This document shows positions 6,370-14,421 of a stretch of 19,398 nt of DNA, piece after piece. The stretch comes from Candidatus Rokuibacteriota bacterium (lineage in GTDB: Bacteria > Methylomirabilota > Methylomirabilia > Rokubacteriales > JACPHL01): the NCBI GenBank assembly GCA_016188625.1, contig JACPHL010000107.1:1-19398 (forward strand). Reading direction: 5' to 3'. The translations under genes were made by a program, and so were the position numbers. A model generated the notes under the pieces. The model saw only the letters and a program-made list of their open reading frames with translations. It had not been told where the DNA came from and did not search any database. Positions within the stretch are counted from its first letter, which is position 1, and each line of letters starts with the position of its first letter.

Positions 6370-7881
6370 TCAGGGCCACATCGGTCCTGCCCAGCGGTTC
6401 ATCCCCACGTCCCGCGCCGCCGCGCGGACGTACATCGCCTCGTAGTACGGCATCAGCTCCCTGGCCGCCTCGGCCGCCCGGTCCAGCTCCTTGCGGTAGG
6501 CCGGCAAGATCTCCCGAGCCTCGGCCTTGATCGCCTCCTCGGCGACCGTCAGGACGCGCCCGCGCTCGGCCACCACGCGGCCGGCCACCATGGTCAGGAC
6601 CGAGGAGCCGTTCTCGCAGAAGACGAGCTGGCGCCGGAGGTCGTTGAGCGGCGTGAAGGCCAGCGCGCCGAGGTCCACCAGGATCAGGTCGGCCTCGTAG
6701 CCCGGCGCCAGCACCCCGACGCGTCCTTCGAGCCGCATGGCGCGGGCCCCGCCGCGGATGAGCGCCCACAGGATCTCCGCCGCGGTGGGCCAGCGCCGGT
6801 AGTCAGGGTCGGCGATCTTGTGGACGAGCCCGGCGGCCTTGGCGACGCCCCACATGTTGGCCGTGTCGTCCGCGGCCGCCTCGTCGCTGCCGAGGCAGAC
6901 GTTGATCCCGTGATCGCGGAGTCGCCGAAACGGCATGATGCCGCTGCCCAGCTTGAGATTGCACACCGGATTGTGGGCGACCGAGCATCCTGCCCGCGCC
7001 ATCAGGGACATGTCAGCCTCGTCCACCCAGACCGCGTGGGTCACCACCATGCGTTCGTCGAGCAGGCCGAGGCCATGGACGTGCCGGACCAGCGACTTCC
7101 CGTACTTCTCCTCGCCCAGGACGCGCTGCAGCTTCGTCTCCAGGACGTGAAGGTTGAACGGGAGATCGTGCCCGCGGCTCAGCCCGGCGAGGCCTTCGAG
7201 GTAATCCACGGTCACGCGCTGGGGCGCGGAGCAGGAGACGGCCGCCTGGATCCGGCCCCCGCCCGCGCCGTGCCACCGGTCGAGGAGATGTCGGTACAGC
7301 GCCAGCAGGTCGCCCGCGGACATCCGGGGCGCCGCGGCCATCCGGCGCCGCAACCCCTCCGGCAAGAGGTCGGAGAGGAAGGGGTACTTCTCGTACTCGA
7401 CGACGTTGGGTTGATCGAGAGCGACTGCCGCCCGCATTCCGCTGTCGGCATAGGCCTGCATCAGCCCGTCGATCGCCTCCTCGGTGGGCGCCGGGACGAA
7501 GTAGGCGTCGTCGTGGGCGGTGGTCACCCCGAGCTTCAGCATCTCGAGGATGCCGAGCATCGTCCGGACATAGTTGAGCCGCGGGGAAGGCGGCGCCTCC
7601 CCGAACGGAGGCACCTGGTAGAGCATGAAGATCTCGAGGGGCGTATCGTCCAGGGCCCCCTTCAGGAAGTTGCCGGGAGAGTGGACGTGGCCGTTGATGA
7701 GGCCGGGCACGAGCAGCCCCTCGGCCTCGATCGCGCGGAGGTCCGGCTCATCCCCGGGCACCGGAAGGGCAGGACCGATGGCGGCGATCCGCGTCCCGCG
7801 GACCAGGATATCTGCCCGAGCGTGCTCGGTGTCCCGATCATCCATGGTGAGGACGCGAGCGTTTCGGATCAGGATCGCCAC
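6370..7881 (-). CDS. Metal-dependent amidohydrolase/deaminase (ATZ/TRZ, cytosine-deaminase-like group)
   Basis: 503 residues from a GTG at 7881 that has GGAGGG four bases upstream; the frame is open further upstream, but only this start fits the family's N-terminus (LIRNARVLTMDD). Metal and active-site residues are visible: H65 and H67 in NGHVHS, H245 and E248 in LHVLETK, H282 in THA, and D333 in LGSDE. This set matches deaminases and chlorohydrolases such as SAH/MTA deaminase, guanine-type and s-triazine hydrolases with one divalent metal. The sequence is about 50 residues longer than the average for the group. Substrate is unknown. Placed between DUF3830 and PucG genes, it may deaminate or hydrolyse a purine or an allantoin-pathway compound. 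It is not an AllC-type (M20 peptidase fold) allantoate amidohydrolase. Cytoplasmic. Confidence 0.85.
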   Translation of the reverse strand: MAILIRNARVLTMDDRDTEHARADILVRGTRIAAIGPALPVPGDEPDLRAIEAEGLLVPGLINGHVHSPGNFLKGALDDTPLEIFMLYQVPPFGEAPPSPRLNYVRTMLGILEMLKLGVTTAHDDAYFVPAPTEEAIDGLMQAYADSGMRAAVALDQPNVVEYEKYPFLSDLLPEGLRRRMAAAPRMSAGDLLALYRHLLDRWHGAGGGRIQAAVSCSAPQRVTVDYLEGLAGLSRGHDLPFNLHVLETKLQRVLGEEKYGKSLVRHVHGLGLLDERMVVTHAVWVDEADMSLMARAGCSVAHNPVCNLKLGSGIMPFRRLRDHGINVCLGSDEAAADDTANMWGVAKAAGLVHKIADPDYRRWPTAAEILWALIRGGARAMRLEGRVGVLAPGYEADLILVDLGALAFTPLNDLRRQLVFCENGSSVLTMVAGRVVAERGRVLTVAEEAIKAEAREILPAYRKELDRAAEAARELMPYYEAMYVRAAARDVGMNRWAGPMWP

Positions 7882-7952
7882 GGGACCCTCCAGGCTCCCC
7901 CGCCCTCGACCTCGGTGTCCATGTCCTCGCCCGCTTCCCTCAACCGACCGGG

Positions 7953-8360
7953 TCAGATCTCCTCGAAGAGGATGTCCTGCGCGCCCTCCCAGAGCACCAG
8001 GCGTCCGAGCTCCGGCAGCCGCTCGCGCCCGTCGACGATGGTCAGGAAGTGGTTGCCGGCGAGCTGCCCGACCTTGCTGGCGAAGCGCGCGCTGCCGTAG
8101 ACGAAGAGGATCTCCGCCTCGCTCAGGCTGCCGGGATGGAACAGGATGTCGCCGGCCGACGGGTGGCTGGTGTGATTCTCGTAGCCCACGCCGAGCTTGA
8201 AGTCCCCGAGCGGGATCCAGCACGCCTCGCCGCTCCATCGCGCGTGGATGATCTTCTGGCGGAACGGCAGCAGCTTGCGGAACGCGGCGCAGGTCTCGGG
8301 CGCCGCCTCCTCTTCCATCCGCGCGGCGAAGACAAACGGGCCAACGGTAATCCGAAGCAT
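7953..8360 (-). CDS. DUF3830 family protein (cyclophilin-like fold predicted)
   Basis: 135 residues from the ATG at 8360. The ribosome site GGAGGG overlaps the end of the puuE gene, only four bases away. Conserved-looking stretches include [17 protein letters not shown] near the N-terminus, [17 protein letters not shown] in the middle, and [17 protein letters not shown] toward the end. From memory these match DUF3830, a family of unknown activity often found next to amidohydrolase, amidase and transporter genes and proposed to have a cyclophilin-like barrel. There is no signal peptide or membrane helix. Its tight coupling to allantoinase suggests a role in the same pathway, perhaps as ring hydrolase, isomerase or binding partner, but nothing in the sequence proves this. 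A 71-base gap to the next gene holds nothing evident except its ribosome site. Confidence 0.8.
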   Translation of the reverse strand: MLRITVGPFVFAARMEEEAAPETCAAFRKLLPFRQKIIHARWSGEACWIPLGDFKLGVGYENHTSHPSAGDILFHPGSLSEAEILFVYGSARFASKVGQLAGNHFLTIVDGRERLPELGRLVLWEGAQDILFEEI

Positions 8361-8364
8361 CCGG

Positions 8365-9294
8365 CTACCCTCCGCCGCGGGGCCGGTACGGGTGATGGGC
8401 GATCCAGTGACGCGCGATGTCCACGCGCCGGCAGATCCACACCCGATCATGGCGCTGCACATAGTCCAGGAACCGGGCCAGGACGGCCGCCCGCCCGGGG
8501 CGTCCGGCCAGTCGCGCGTGGAGGCCCACGGACATCATTTTGGGATGGTCCACCCCCTCCGCGTAGAGGAGGTCGAAGGCGTCCCGCAGATAGCCGAAGA
8601 AATCCTCGCCCGTGTTGAACCCTTGAGCGGTCGCGAACTTCATGTCGTTGTTGTCAAGGGTGTAGGGGATGACGAGGTGGGGCTTGCCGGACACCTCGAC
8701 CCAGTAGGGCAGGTCGTCGTTGTAGGCGTCGGCGTCGTAGAGGAACCCACCCTCCTCCACCACGAGGCGGCGCGTGTTGGGGCTGACCCGTCCCGTGTAC
8801 CAGCCGAGCGGCCGGCTCCCCGTGACACGCTGGATCATCTCGACGGCGAGCCGGATGTGAGTGCGCTCCTCGTCCTCGCTGATGAACTGGTAGTCGATCC
8901 AGCGCCAGCCGTGACTCGCCACTTCATAGCCGGCCTCGACGATCGCCGCCGCGGCCTCGGGGTTGCGTTCAAGCGCCATGGCCACGGCGTAGACGGTGAC
9001 CTTGATGCCCCGCTCGGCGAACAGCCGCATCAGCCGCCAGAATCCGGCGCGGCTCCCGTACTCATAGACCGACTCGACCACGAGGTTACGGGCCCCAGGG
9101 AGCGGCCCCGTTCCGACGACCTCGTGGAGGTAGGCCTCGGAGGCGGCGTCGCCATGGGGGATGCACGTCTCCCCTCCCTCCTCATAGTTCATGACGATCT
9201 GCAGCGCGAGGCGCGCGCCGGCCGGCCATTTCGGGTCGGGCGGATGCTGGCCGTAACCTACGAGGTCACGCGGATAGGGTCCTATTCCGGCCAC
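8365..9294 (-). CDS. puuE: PuuE-type allantoinase (polysaccharide deacetylase fold)
   Basis: 309 residues, GTG start at 9294 with AGGAGGG ten bases upstream. It follows the known metal-independent allantoinase PuuE throughout: [18 protein letters not shown] at the start, NYEEGGE (36-42), [25 protein letters not shown], the [11 protein letters not shown] strand, [42 protein letters not shown] and [14 protein letters not shown]. The enzyme opens the hydantoin ring of allantoin to give allantoate, and it is normally paired with later ureide enzymes. Length matches the family (about 305-320). It sits between the transporter genes and the DUF3830 gene and with PucG forms the clearest evidence that the operon handles allantoin. 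Cytoplasmic. Confidence 0.93.
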   Translation of the reverse strand: MAGIGPYPRDLVGYGQHPPDPKWPAGARLALQIVMNYEEGGETCIPHGDAASEAYLHEVVGTGPLPGARNLVVESVYEYGSRAGFWRLMRLFAERGIKVTVYAVAMALERNPEAAAAIVEAGYEVASHGWRWIDYQFISEDEERTHIRLAVEMIQRVTGSRPLGWYTGRVSPNTRRLVVEEGGFLYDADAYNDDLPYWVEVSGKPHLVIPYTLDNNDMKFATAQGFNTGEDFFGYLRDAFDLLYAEGVDHPKMMSVGLHARLAGRPGRAAVLARFLDYVQRHDRVWICRRVDIARHWIAHHPYRPRGGG

Positions 9295-9321
9295 GGACTG
9301 TTGGCCCTCCTCCGAGCCCCC

Positions 9322-10032
9322 TCAGGCACCGAGCCCCAGGTACGCCGTGCGCATGTGTGGGTCGGCCTGCAATGCGCCGCTCGTCCCGGCAAGGGCGATC
9401 CGGCCATTCTCGATTACGTAACCCCGACCGGCGATCTCCAGCGTCTGGTGGACGTTCTGCTCGACCATCAGCACGGTCGTCCCTGCCTCGTGGATCTTCC
9501 GGATCGCCCTGAACATCTCCGTCACGACGATGGGCGCCAACCCCAGCGATGGCTCGTCGAGCAGGAGGAGCCGAGGCCGCGCCATCAGCGCCCGGCCCAG
9601 GGCGACCATCTGCTGCTCGCCCCCCGAGAGCGTCCGGGCGACCTGGGCGCGCCGTTCCGCGAGCTGAGGGAAGAGGGCGAATACCTGCTCGACCCGTCGG
9701 GCGATCTCCGAGCGGTCGCGCCAGGTATAGGCCCCGAGCCGGAGGTTTTCCTCGACCGTCATGTCGGGAAACAGCTTGCGCCCCTCCGGGCAGAGGCACA
9801 GGCCGAGGGCCACCCGCTCGTGGGAGGGCAGGGCTGTCACGTCCTGCCCGAGGAAGTGGATCCGGCCCTGCTGCGCCGGCACGAGGCCGGCCACCGTGTT
9901 CACGAGCGAGGTCTTCCCCGCTCCGTTCGGGCCGACCACCGCGACCAGTTCCCCTTGGGCGACGGTGATCGACACGTCCCAGACGGCCGTCACCTGACCG
10001 TAGGCGACCTGGAGACCCTTGACCTCAAGCAC
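9322..10032 (-). CDS. livF: ABC transporter ATP-binding protein, LivF type
   Basis: 236 residues, GTG start at 10032. All nucleotide-binding motifs are intact: Walker A GPNGAGKT (34-41), signature LSGGEQQ (135-141) and Walker B LLLLDEPSLGLAP ending in the catalytic Glu160. The C-terminal stretch with MVEQNVHQTLEIAGRGYVIENG is typical of LivF of the hydrophobic amino acid uptake (HAAT) family. It powers import together with LivG at the inner face of the membrane. Its first eight bases (GTGCTTGA) are the last bases of livG, so translation is coupled. The allantoinase gene follows after 27 bases. The importer's substrate is probably the ureide or ring compound the following enzymes degrade rather than leucine. 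Confidence 0.95.
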   Translation of the reverse strand: MLEVKGLQVAYGQVTAVWDVSITVAQGELVAVVGPNGAGKTSLVNTVAGLVPAQQGRIHFLGQDVTALPSHERVALGLCLCPEGRKLFPDMTVEENLRLGAYTWRDRSEIARRVEQVFALFPQLAERRAQVARTLSGGEQQMVALGRALMARPRLLLLDEPSLGLAPIVVTEMFRAIRKIHEAGTTVLMVEQNVHQTLEIAGRGYVIENGRIALAGTSGALQADPHMRTAYLGLGA

Positions 10033-10765
10033 GGGCAGGACTTCCGTCAGTCGTTCCGAAGTAGGCCTCGACGACCGCCGGCTGGTGGATGACCTCGTCC
10101 GGTCGCCCCTCGGCGATCAGGCTTCCGTGGTGGAGCACGTACATCCGCTCGGCGAGCGCGAGGACCGCGCGGACGAGGTGCTCGACGATCACCAGGGTGA
10201 CGCCGCGCCCGCGGATCTGCCGAAGGAGCCCGATGGCCTGGTCCACCTCGGCGGGCCTGAGCCCCGCCATGATCTCGTCGAGCAGGACGAGCTTCGGCTG
10301 CGTCGCCAGCGCGCGCGCCATCTCCAGCCGCTTCTGTTCCGGCAGGGTCAGGTTGCCGGCAGGCTGCCCGGCCCTGGGGCTGAGCCCGACGAGGTCGAGC
10401 ACCTCCGCGGCGATGCGCCTGGCGGTGGCGAGCGTCTCCCGGCCGCCCCGGAGGGCCCCGATGACCACGTTCTCGCGCACCGAAAGGCCGGCGAACGGTT
10501 GGACGATCTGAAAGGTGCGCGCGAGCCCCAGGGCGTTGATCCGGGACGGCCGAAGGCCGACGATCGACCGGCCGTCGAACCGGATGTCGCCATCCTCCGG
10601 TCGAAGGAACCCCGAGGCTGTCGCGAAGAGCGTCGTCTTCCCCGAGCCGTTGGGGCCGATGATCCCGACGATCTCCCCCGCCCCGACGCGCAGGGAGACG
10701 CCGTCCAGCGCCGTCAGCCCGCCGAAGCGCTTGGTCACCCGCTCCAGCTCCAGGAGCGTGCTCAT
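10025..10765 (-). CDS. livG: ABC transporter ATP-binding protein, LivG type
   Basis: 246 residues. Walker A GPNGSGKT (37-44) and Walker B LVLLDE (159-164) are intact. The ABC signature is degenerate: NLTLPEQKR (138-146) instead of the usual SGGQ or YGQQ form, with Pro142 where Gly is normal. LivG proteins tolerate variation here, and the partner LivF has a canonical signature. The body ends with IVEHLVRAVLALAERMYVLHHG, the H-loop region of LivG. It follows livM after 48 bases and overlaps livF by eight bases. Inner membrane-associated. Confidence 0.94.
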   Translation of the reverse strand: MSTLLELERVTKRFGGLTALDGVSLRVGAGEIVGIIGPNGSGKTTLFATASGFLRPEDGDIRFDGRSIVGLRPSRINALGLARTFQIVQPFAGLSVRENVVIGALRGGRETLATARRIAAEVLDLVGLSPRAGQPAGNLTLPEQKRLEMARALATQPKLVLLDEIMAGLRPAEVDQAIGLLRQIRGRGVTLVIVEHLVRAVLALAERMYVLHHGSLIAEGRPDEVIHQPAVVEAYFGTTDGSPARA

Positions 10766-10813
10766 CGCACTGCCGCCCCTGTTCCCCGCTCCCCCGCTCG
10801 CCGCCGCATCCTG

Positions 10814-11869
10814 CTACGACGCCGTCCTGGCGGTCAGCCGCCGGTGCCAGGCCTCGAGGTACGCCGCAAAGCCCCGGGGCAGGAGCAGGCACCCGGCGAC
10901 GAGGACCGAGCCGTAGAGCACCAGGTAGAGCGCGTCGGCGCCGCCCCCGAGCCAGCCGCGCAGCAGGTCTTCCATGGGCTTGACCAAGGCGGTCCCCAGA
11001 AGCGGCCCGATCAGGCTCAGCCGGCCGCCGATCACCGGTCCCAGCAGCATCTCGAAGTTCTTGGCGAGGCTGAACGACAGCTTGGGGTCGATGAAGCTGG
11101 TGAACTGGCCCCAGAACGCCCCGATGGCTCCCGCGAGCCCGCCGCTGATGACGATGGCAAGGGTCTTGACGCGGGACTCGTTGATCCCGATCGCCTCCGC
11201 GGCCTGCGCGTTCTCCCGCACGGCCGCCAGGTAGTAGCCGAGCCTCGAGCGCTGGATCGCGTAGCTGACGGCGAGCGCCACCAGCAGGAGGCCGAGGGCG
11301 ATCACCAGGTACGGCCGGCGCCCGGTGAAGCTCATGGCCCAGAAGTCGTCGCGCACCACGGTGATGTAGATGCCGGTGGCGCGCCCCGCGTAATCCCAGT
11401 TCAGGAAGAGGAGCTTCAGGACCTGTGAGACGGCCACGGTGAACAGGGCGAAGTAGTCCTCGCTCAAACCGAACCGGAGCGTTACGGCAGCGATCAGCAG
11501 TGCCAGAAGAGCCGCGGCCGCGGCCGCCAGCACGAGGTTCGCCCACGGGCTCACGCCGAACTTCGTGAACAGGAGTCCGTTCACGTAGGCGCCGATCCCG
11601 AAGAAGCTGATGTAGCCCAGCAGCAGTAGCCCGCCGAGGCCGCCGGCGATCGCCCAGCTGATCCCGATCCCCGCGTATATCGTCGCCAGGACCATGATCT
11701 GGATGTAGTACGTGGACTCGACGAGCCATCCGACGAGTGCCGCCAGGACGAGGGCGCCGAGGCACAGGGCGAGCTGCGCGTTCAGCCAATCGGCGCAGAA
11801 GGCGGCCAGGCGTCCTATCGGCCCGTTCAGCGGGGCTACGCGCGTCGTATCGGCTGGGCCGGGGGTCAT
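10814..11869 (-). CDS. livM: ABC transporter permease, LivM type
   Basis: 351 residues from the ATG at 11869, which overlaps the livH stop in an ATGA arrangement. The reading frame runs on upstream inside livH, but that part is a shadow. Eight or more hydrophobic helices are visible. Family landmarks are the segment YISFFGIGAYVNGLLFTKFG (about 85-104), GLSEDYFALFTVAVSQVL and the cytoplasmic loop LAAVRENAQAAEAIGINESRVK that contacts the ATPase. The C-terminus contains GPVIGGRLSLIGPLLGTALV. Together with LivH it forms the translocation path of the HAAT importer in the cytoplasmic membrane. Confidence 0.94.
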   Translation of the reverse strand: MTPGPADTTRVAPLNGPIGRLAAFCADWLNAQLALCLGALVLAALVGWLVESTYYIQIMVLATIYAGIGISWAIAGGLGGLLLLGYISFFGIGAYVNGLLFTKFGVSPWANLVLAAAAAALLALLIAAVTLRFGLSEDYFALFTVAVSQVLKLLFLNWDYAGRATGIYITVVRDDFWAMSFTGRRPYLVIALGLLLVALAVSYAIQRSRLGYYLAAVRENAQAAEAIGINESRVKTLAIVISGGLAGAIGAFWGQFTSFIDPKLSFSLAKNFEMLLGPVIGGRLSLIGPLLGTALVKPMEDLLRGWLGGGADALYLVLYGSVLVAGCLLLPRGFAAYLEAWHRRLTARTAS

Positions 11870-12741
11870 GTCATGCGCCCACCGAACACCCCGCGCGGCA
11901 GCCACAGCAGGATCAGGACGAAGACCGCGAGGCTCGCGAACTGCCGCAGCGCGGCCCCCAGGAGAAGCCCGCCGAAGCTCTCGGCGAGCCCGATGACGAG
12001 GCCACCGACCATCGCCCCGACGAAGTTGCCCATCGTCCCGAGCACGACGATGACGAAGGCCGGCAACAGGAAGTAGTCGATCCCGAAGGTCGGGTTGATG
12101 AAGAAGACCGGCGCGATCAGGGCCCCCGCCAGCGCGGCGAGGCCGGTGCCCAGCCCGAACGTCACCAGGTTCACGCGCTCCACATTGATCCCCATCAGGC
12201 GCGCGGCGTCGGGGCTCTGGGCCGCAGCGCGGATCGCCAGGCCGCCCCGGGCGCGCTTGAGGAAGACCCAGAACCCGGCGGCGATCGCCACGGCAACCCC
12301 GAACGCGATGAGCCGCGTGTACGTCACCCTCAGATCCCCCAGCCCCAGGGTCGCGCGGCCCCACGGCAGGGGCACCACGTAGTTCCTGGGGCCCCAGATG
12401 ATCTGCATCGCGCCGATCAGCATGGTGGACAGGCCGATGGTGATCAGCAACTGGTTGATCTGGGGATGCCGCAACGCCGGACGGATCAGCGTCCGCTGGA
12501 CCGCCGCGCCGAGCACGAAGACGAGGCCGAGCGCGAAGACCGCGGCGAGGTACGGGCTCACGCCGAGCAAGGTGTAGGCGGAGAACGCGAGGTACATCCC
12601 GAGCGTGAGGAACTCGGCGTGGGCGAAGTTGACGACCTTCATCACGCCGTAGATCAGGGTCAGACCGGCCGCTACCAGGGCGTAGATGCCGCCCTGGAGT
12701 AAGCCCAGGACCATGGCCTGGACGAGGATCTCGGCCGTCAC
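11866..12741 (-). CDS. livH: ABC transporter permease, LivH type
   Basis: 291 residues, GTG start at 12741, 28 bases after the binding-protein stop. The N-terminus VLGLLQGGIYALVAAGLTLI followed by YGVMKVVNFAHAEFLTLGMY is diagnostic of LivH. Eight or so membrane helices are seen, and the loop LAIRAAAQSPDAARLMGINV is the ATPase-coupling region. The ATGA overlap with livM shows they are translated together. Inner membrane. Confidence 0.95.
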   Translation of the reverse strand: MTAEILVQAMVLGLLQGGIYALVAAGLTLIYGVMKVVNFAHAEFLTLGMYLAFSAYTLLGVSPYLAAVFALGLVFVLGAAVQRTLIRPALRHPQINQLLITIGLSTMLIGAMQIIWGPRNYVVPLPWGRATLGLGDLRVTYTRLIAFGVAVAIAAGFWVFLKRARGGLAIRAAAQSPDAARLMGINVERVNLVTFGLGTGLAALAGALIAPVFFINPTFGIDYFLLPAFVIVVLGTMGNFVGAMVGGLVIGLAESFGGLLLGAALRQFASLAVFVLILLWLPRGVFGGRMT

Positions 12742-12769
12742 GACCGGCCTGACCCCTCGGCGCGACCGC

Positions 12770-14035
12770 TCAGCCCCGTCGGCCCCAGTCCGGGACGGGC
12801 CAGACGGCGTCCGTCACCTTCAGGGACTCCGGCCAGATGACCCGAGCCTGGCCGTCGCGCACCTGGGCGCCGACGAGCTTCGCGTAGGTCATGAATCCCG
12901 TCTGGTCGAACTTCACGCGCTCGTACATGAACATCGGCGCCCCGCTCGTCAGGTCGAGCCCGGCGAGCGCGTCCCGGATCTTCGCCCCGTCCGTGGAGCC
13001 CGCCTTCTCGAGCGTCGCGTAGAAGATGTGGACCCCCGCGTAGGTCGTGTTGGCATTCCCCAACATGTCCAAACCCGTCCGGGTCTTGAACCGAGCGTTG
13101 ATCTCCTGGGCCCCCGGTCGCTTGATGTCGGGGAACCAGTCGTTCACCGCGATGAGACCGTTGGCCAGCTTGCCGAGGTTCTTCCACGTGATGGGGTTCG
13201 AGTACCCGCCGCCCACGCCGACCCAACCCAGTCTCGGCCAGTACCTCAGCTCGTTGAGCTGCTGGAAGAGCAGGGTGATCGAGGAGGGTTCCCCGGCCGC
13301 GAACACCGCGTCCGGGTTGTCCTGCTTGAGCCTGAGGATCACGTCCTCGAACGACGTCGGATTGGTCGGGAAGACGTTGTCGCTGATGATCTTGAGGTTG
13401 AAGCTCGGGATGTGCTTGTTGAACTCCCGGCCGACGACGTTGCCGAAGAAGTTGTTCTCGCGGACGAGGCCGGCCGTCTTGACCTCGAGGCCGGCCTTCT
13501 TGCTCAGGTCCCGCACCAGCTCGCCGCCGTTGATGGCGAACTGGGAGAAATGCGGCACCGACTTGAACACGTACTTCAGCCCGCGCCCCGTGATCTCGTC
13601 CGCCAGCGCGTTCGGAACCAGGTACGGGATGCCGGCGCGCTCGGCGATCACGGTGCTCGAGAGCGTTGCGCCCGAGGAATACGCGCCGATAATCCCGATG
13701 ACCTTCTCCCGGGCGATCAGGCGCTCGGTTTCAGTGTTCGCCTCGTCGACCGTGCTGGAGTTGCCGAAGAGGGCCACGAGCCGGGCGCCGCCCAGGCTCT
13801 TGACCCCGCCGGCCTGGTTGATCTCCTCCACGGCCATCTCCACGGCCTGCTTGTTGAGCTGCCCGGCCTCGGCGAAGGCGCCGGTCAGCGGCAAGAGGAA
13901 CCCGACCTTGACCTCTTTCGGCTGCGCGCTCACCCGGCTCAGGGCCGGGCCGGCCGCCAGCATGAGGCCAGCACCCGCCACACCCTTGAGGAACTGACGC
14001 CGCCCGACTCGGGACTTACTCGTCCTGCTCTCCAT
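12770..14035 (-). CDS. Branched-chain amino acid-type ABC substrate-binding protein with Tat signal
   Basis: 421 residues. The N-terminus has a twin-arginine signal, GRRQFLKG (R12-R13), a hydrophobic core (about 18-30) and a likely cleavage near residue 37 (RVSA). The mature part starts EVKVGFLLPLTGAFAEAGQ, the first strand and ligand loop of LivJ-like (peripheral binding protein 6) proteins. Later segments IGAYSSGATLSSTVIAERAG and PDAVFAAGEP fit the same two-lobed fold. It is the first gene of the operon, with a good ribosome site (AGGGGGAGG, eight bases before the ATG). It should bind the imported compound outside the membrane. The family also binds amides, urea and aromatic acids, so an allantoin- or ureide-like ligand is an inference from the operon. 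Folding before export (Tat) is unusual for most LivJ proteins but common in some soil bacteria. Confidence 0.93.
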   Translation of the reverse strand: MESRTSKSRVGRRQFLKGVAGAGLMLAAGPALSRVSAQPKEVKVGFLLPLTGAFAEAGQLNKQAVEMAVEEINQAGGVKSLGGARLVALFGNSSTVDEANTETERLIAREKVIGIIGAYSSGATLSSTVIAERAGIPYLVPNALADEITGRGLKYVFKSVPHFSQFAINGGELVRDLSKKAGLEVKTAGLVRENNFFGNVVGREFNKHIPSFNLKIISDNVFPTNPTSFEDVILRLKQDNPDAVFAAGEPSSITLLFQQLNELRYWPRLGWVGVGGGYSNPITWKNLGKLANGLIAVNDWFPDIKRPGAQEINARFKTRTGLDMLGNANTTYAGVHIFYATLEKAGSTDGAKIRDALAGLDLTSGAPMFMYERVKFDQTGFMTYAKLVGAQVRDGQARVIWPESLKVTDAVWPVPDWGRRG

Positions 14036-14421
14036 CGCCGTCGCCTCCCCCTATCCGGTCACGTCGGTTGAGGTGATGCCCTGATCGCACTCCCCGGCCG
14101 TCCGTGCGGTACGCCCCGCCGGCAAACTCTTGTAGACAATACTGACGATTTTTGTATACGATATTGACCGCTATGTGTGATGCCTACAGGAAGTGCAGGA
14201 TGCCAACTGGAAGAGCTGGCGAGGCCAGGCGGTCCGCGCAATGAGCTCGATCCGTTCAAAGCCCCTGCTCGTGGGCTCGTCGGGTGGATCTTTATTTTTG
14301 TGTACATTGATTACTTTTTTGTATACAATAGAGCGAGCAGATCAAACTTGTCAAGCGTTTCTTGCACACAATATGTTGGGGCGATCCTATTTGGTGTTCA
14401 ACCTGTGGAAGTGCGTCATCC
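14036..14421. promoter_or_regulatory. Divergent control region with five GntR-type operator candidates
   Basis: A 386-base AT-rich gap between the binding-protein gene and gntR. Five related decamers fit the pattern TTGTATACAA: 14130-14139 (TTGTAGACAA), 14152-14161 (TTGTATACGA), 14298-14307 (TTGTGTACAT), 14319-14328 (perfect palindrome TTGTATACAA) and 14362-14371 (TTGCACACAA). Within the pairs, starts are 22 and 21 bases apart, about two DNA turns, and the fifth is 43 bases from the fourth. GntR/FCD regulators bind short palindromes of this kind, so these are likely operators for the adjacent regulator. No convincing promoter was found for the leftward operon. Bases 14172-14290 show nothing recognisable. 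Confidence 0.55.
14298..14327 (+). promoter_or_regulatory. Possible gntR promoter overlapping operators
   Basis: TTGTGT (14298-14303), an 18-base spacer and TATACA (14322-14327) make a moderate sigma70-like promoter. Both boxes lie inside operator candidates, which would give simple autorepression. The start of transcription would fall near 14335, leaving a leader of about 87 bases. Confidence 0.35.

Noticed and set aside
5920-8100. 726-codon plus-strand open frame over pucG and the amidohydrolase
   Set aside because: A high-GC antisense artefact; both genes on the other strand have full family motifs and ribosome sites.
10047-11789. 580-codon minus-strand open frame in another phase across livM and livG
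   Set aside because: Overlaps two clear transporter genes out of frame and is almost entirely Arg/Pro/Gly.
14362-14421. Upstream TTG start for the GntR regulator
   Set aside because: It would add 20 Cys/Trp-containing residues outside the family's usual N-terminus, and the codon is part of an operator-like decamer; the ATG at 14422 is preferred.
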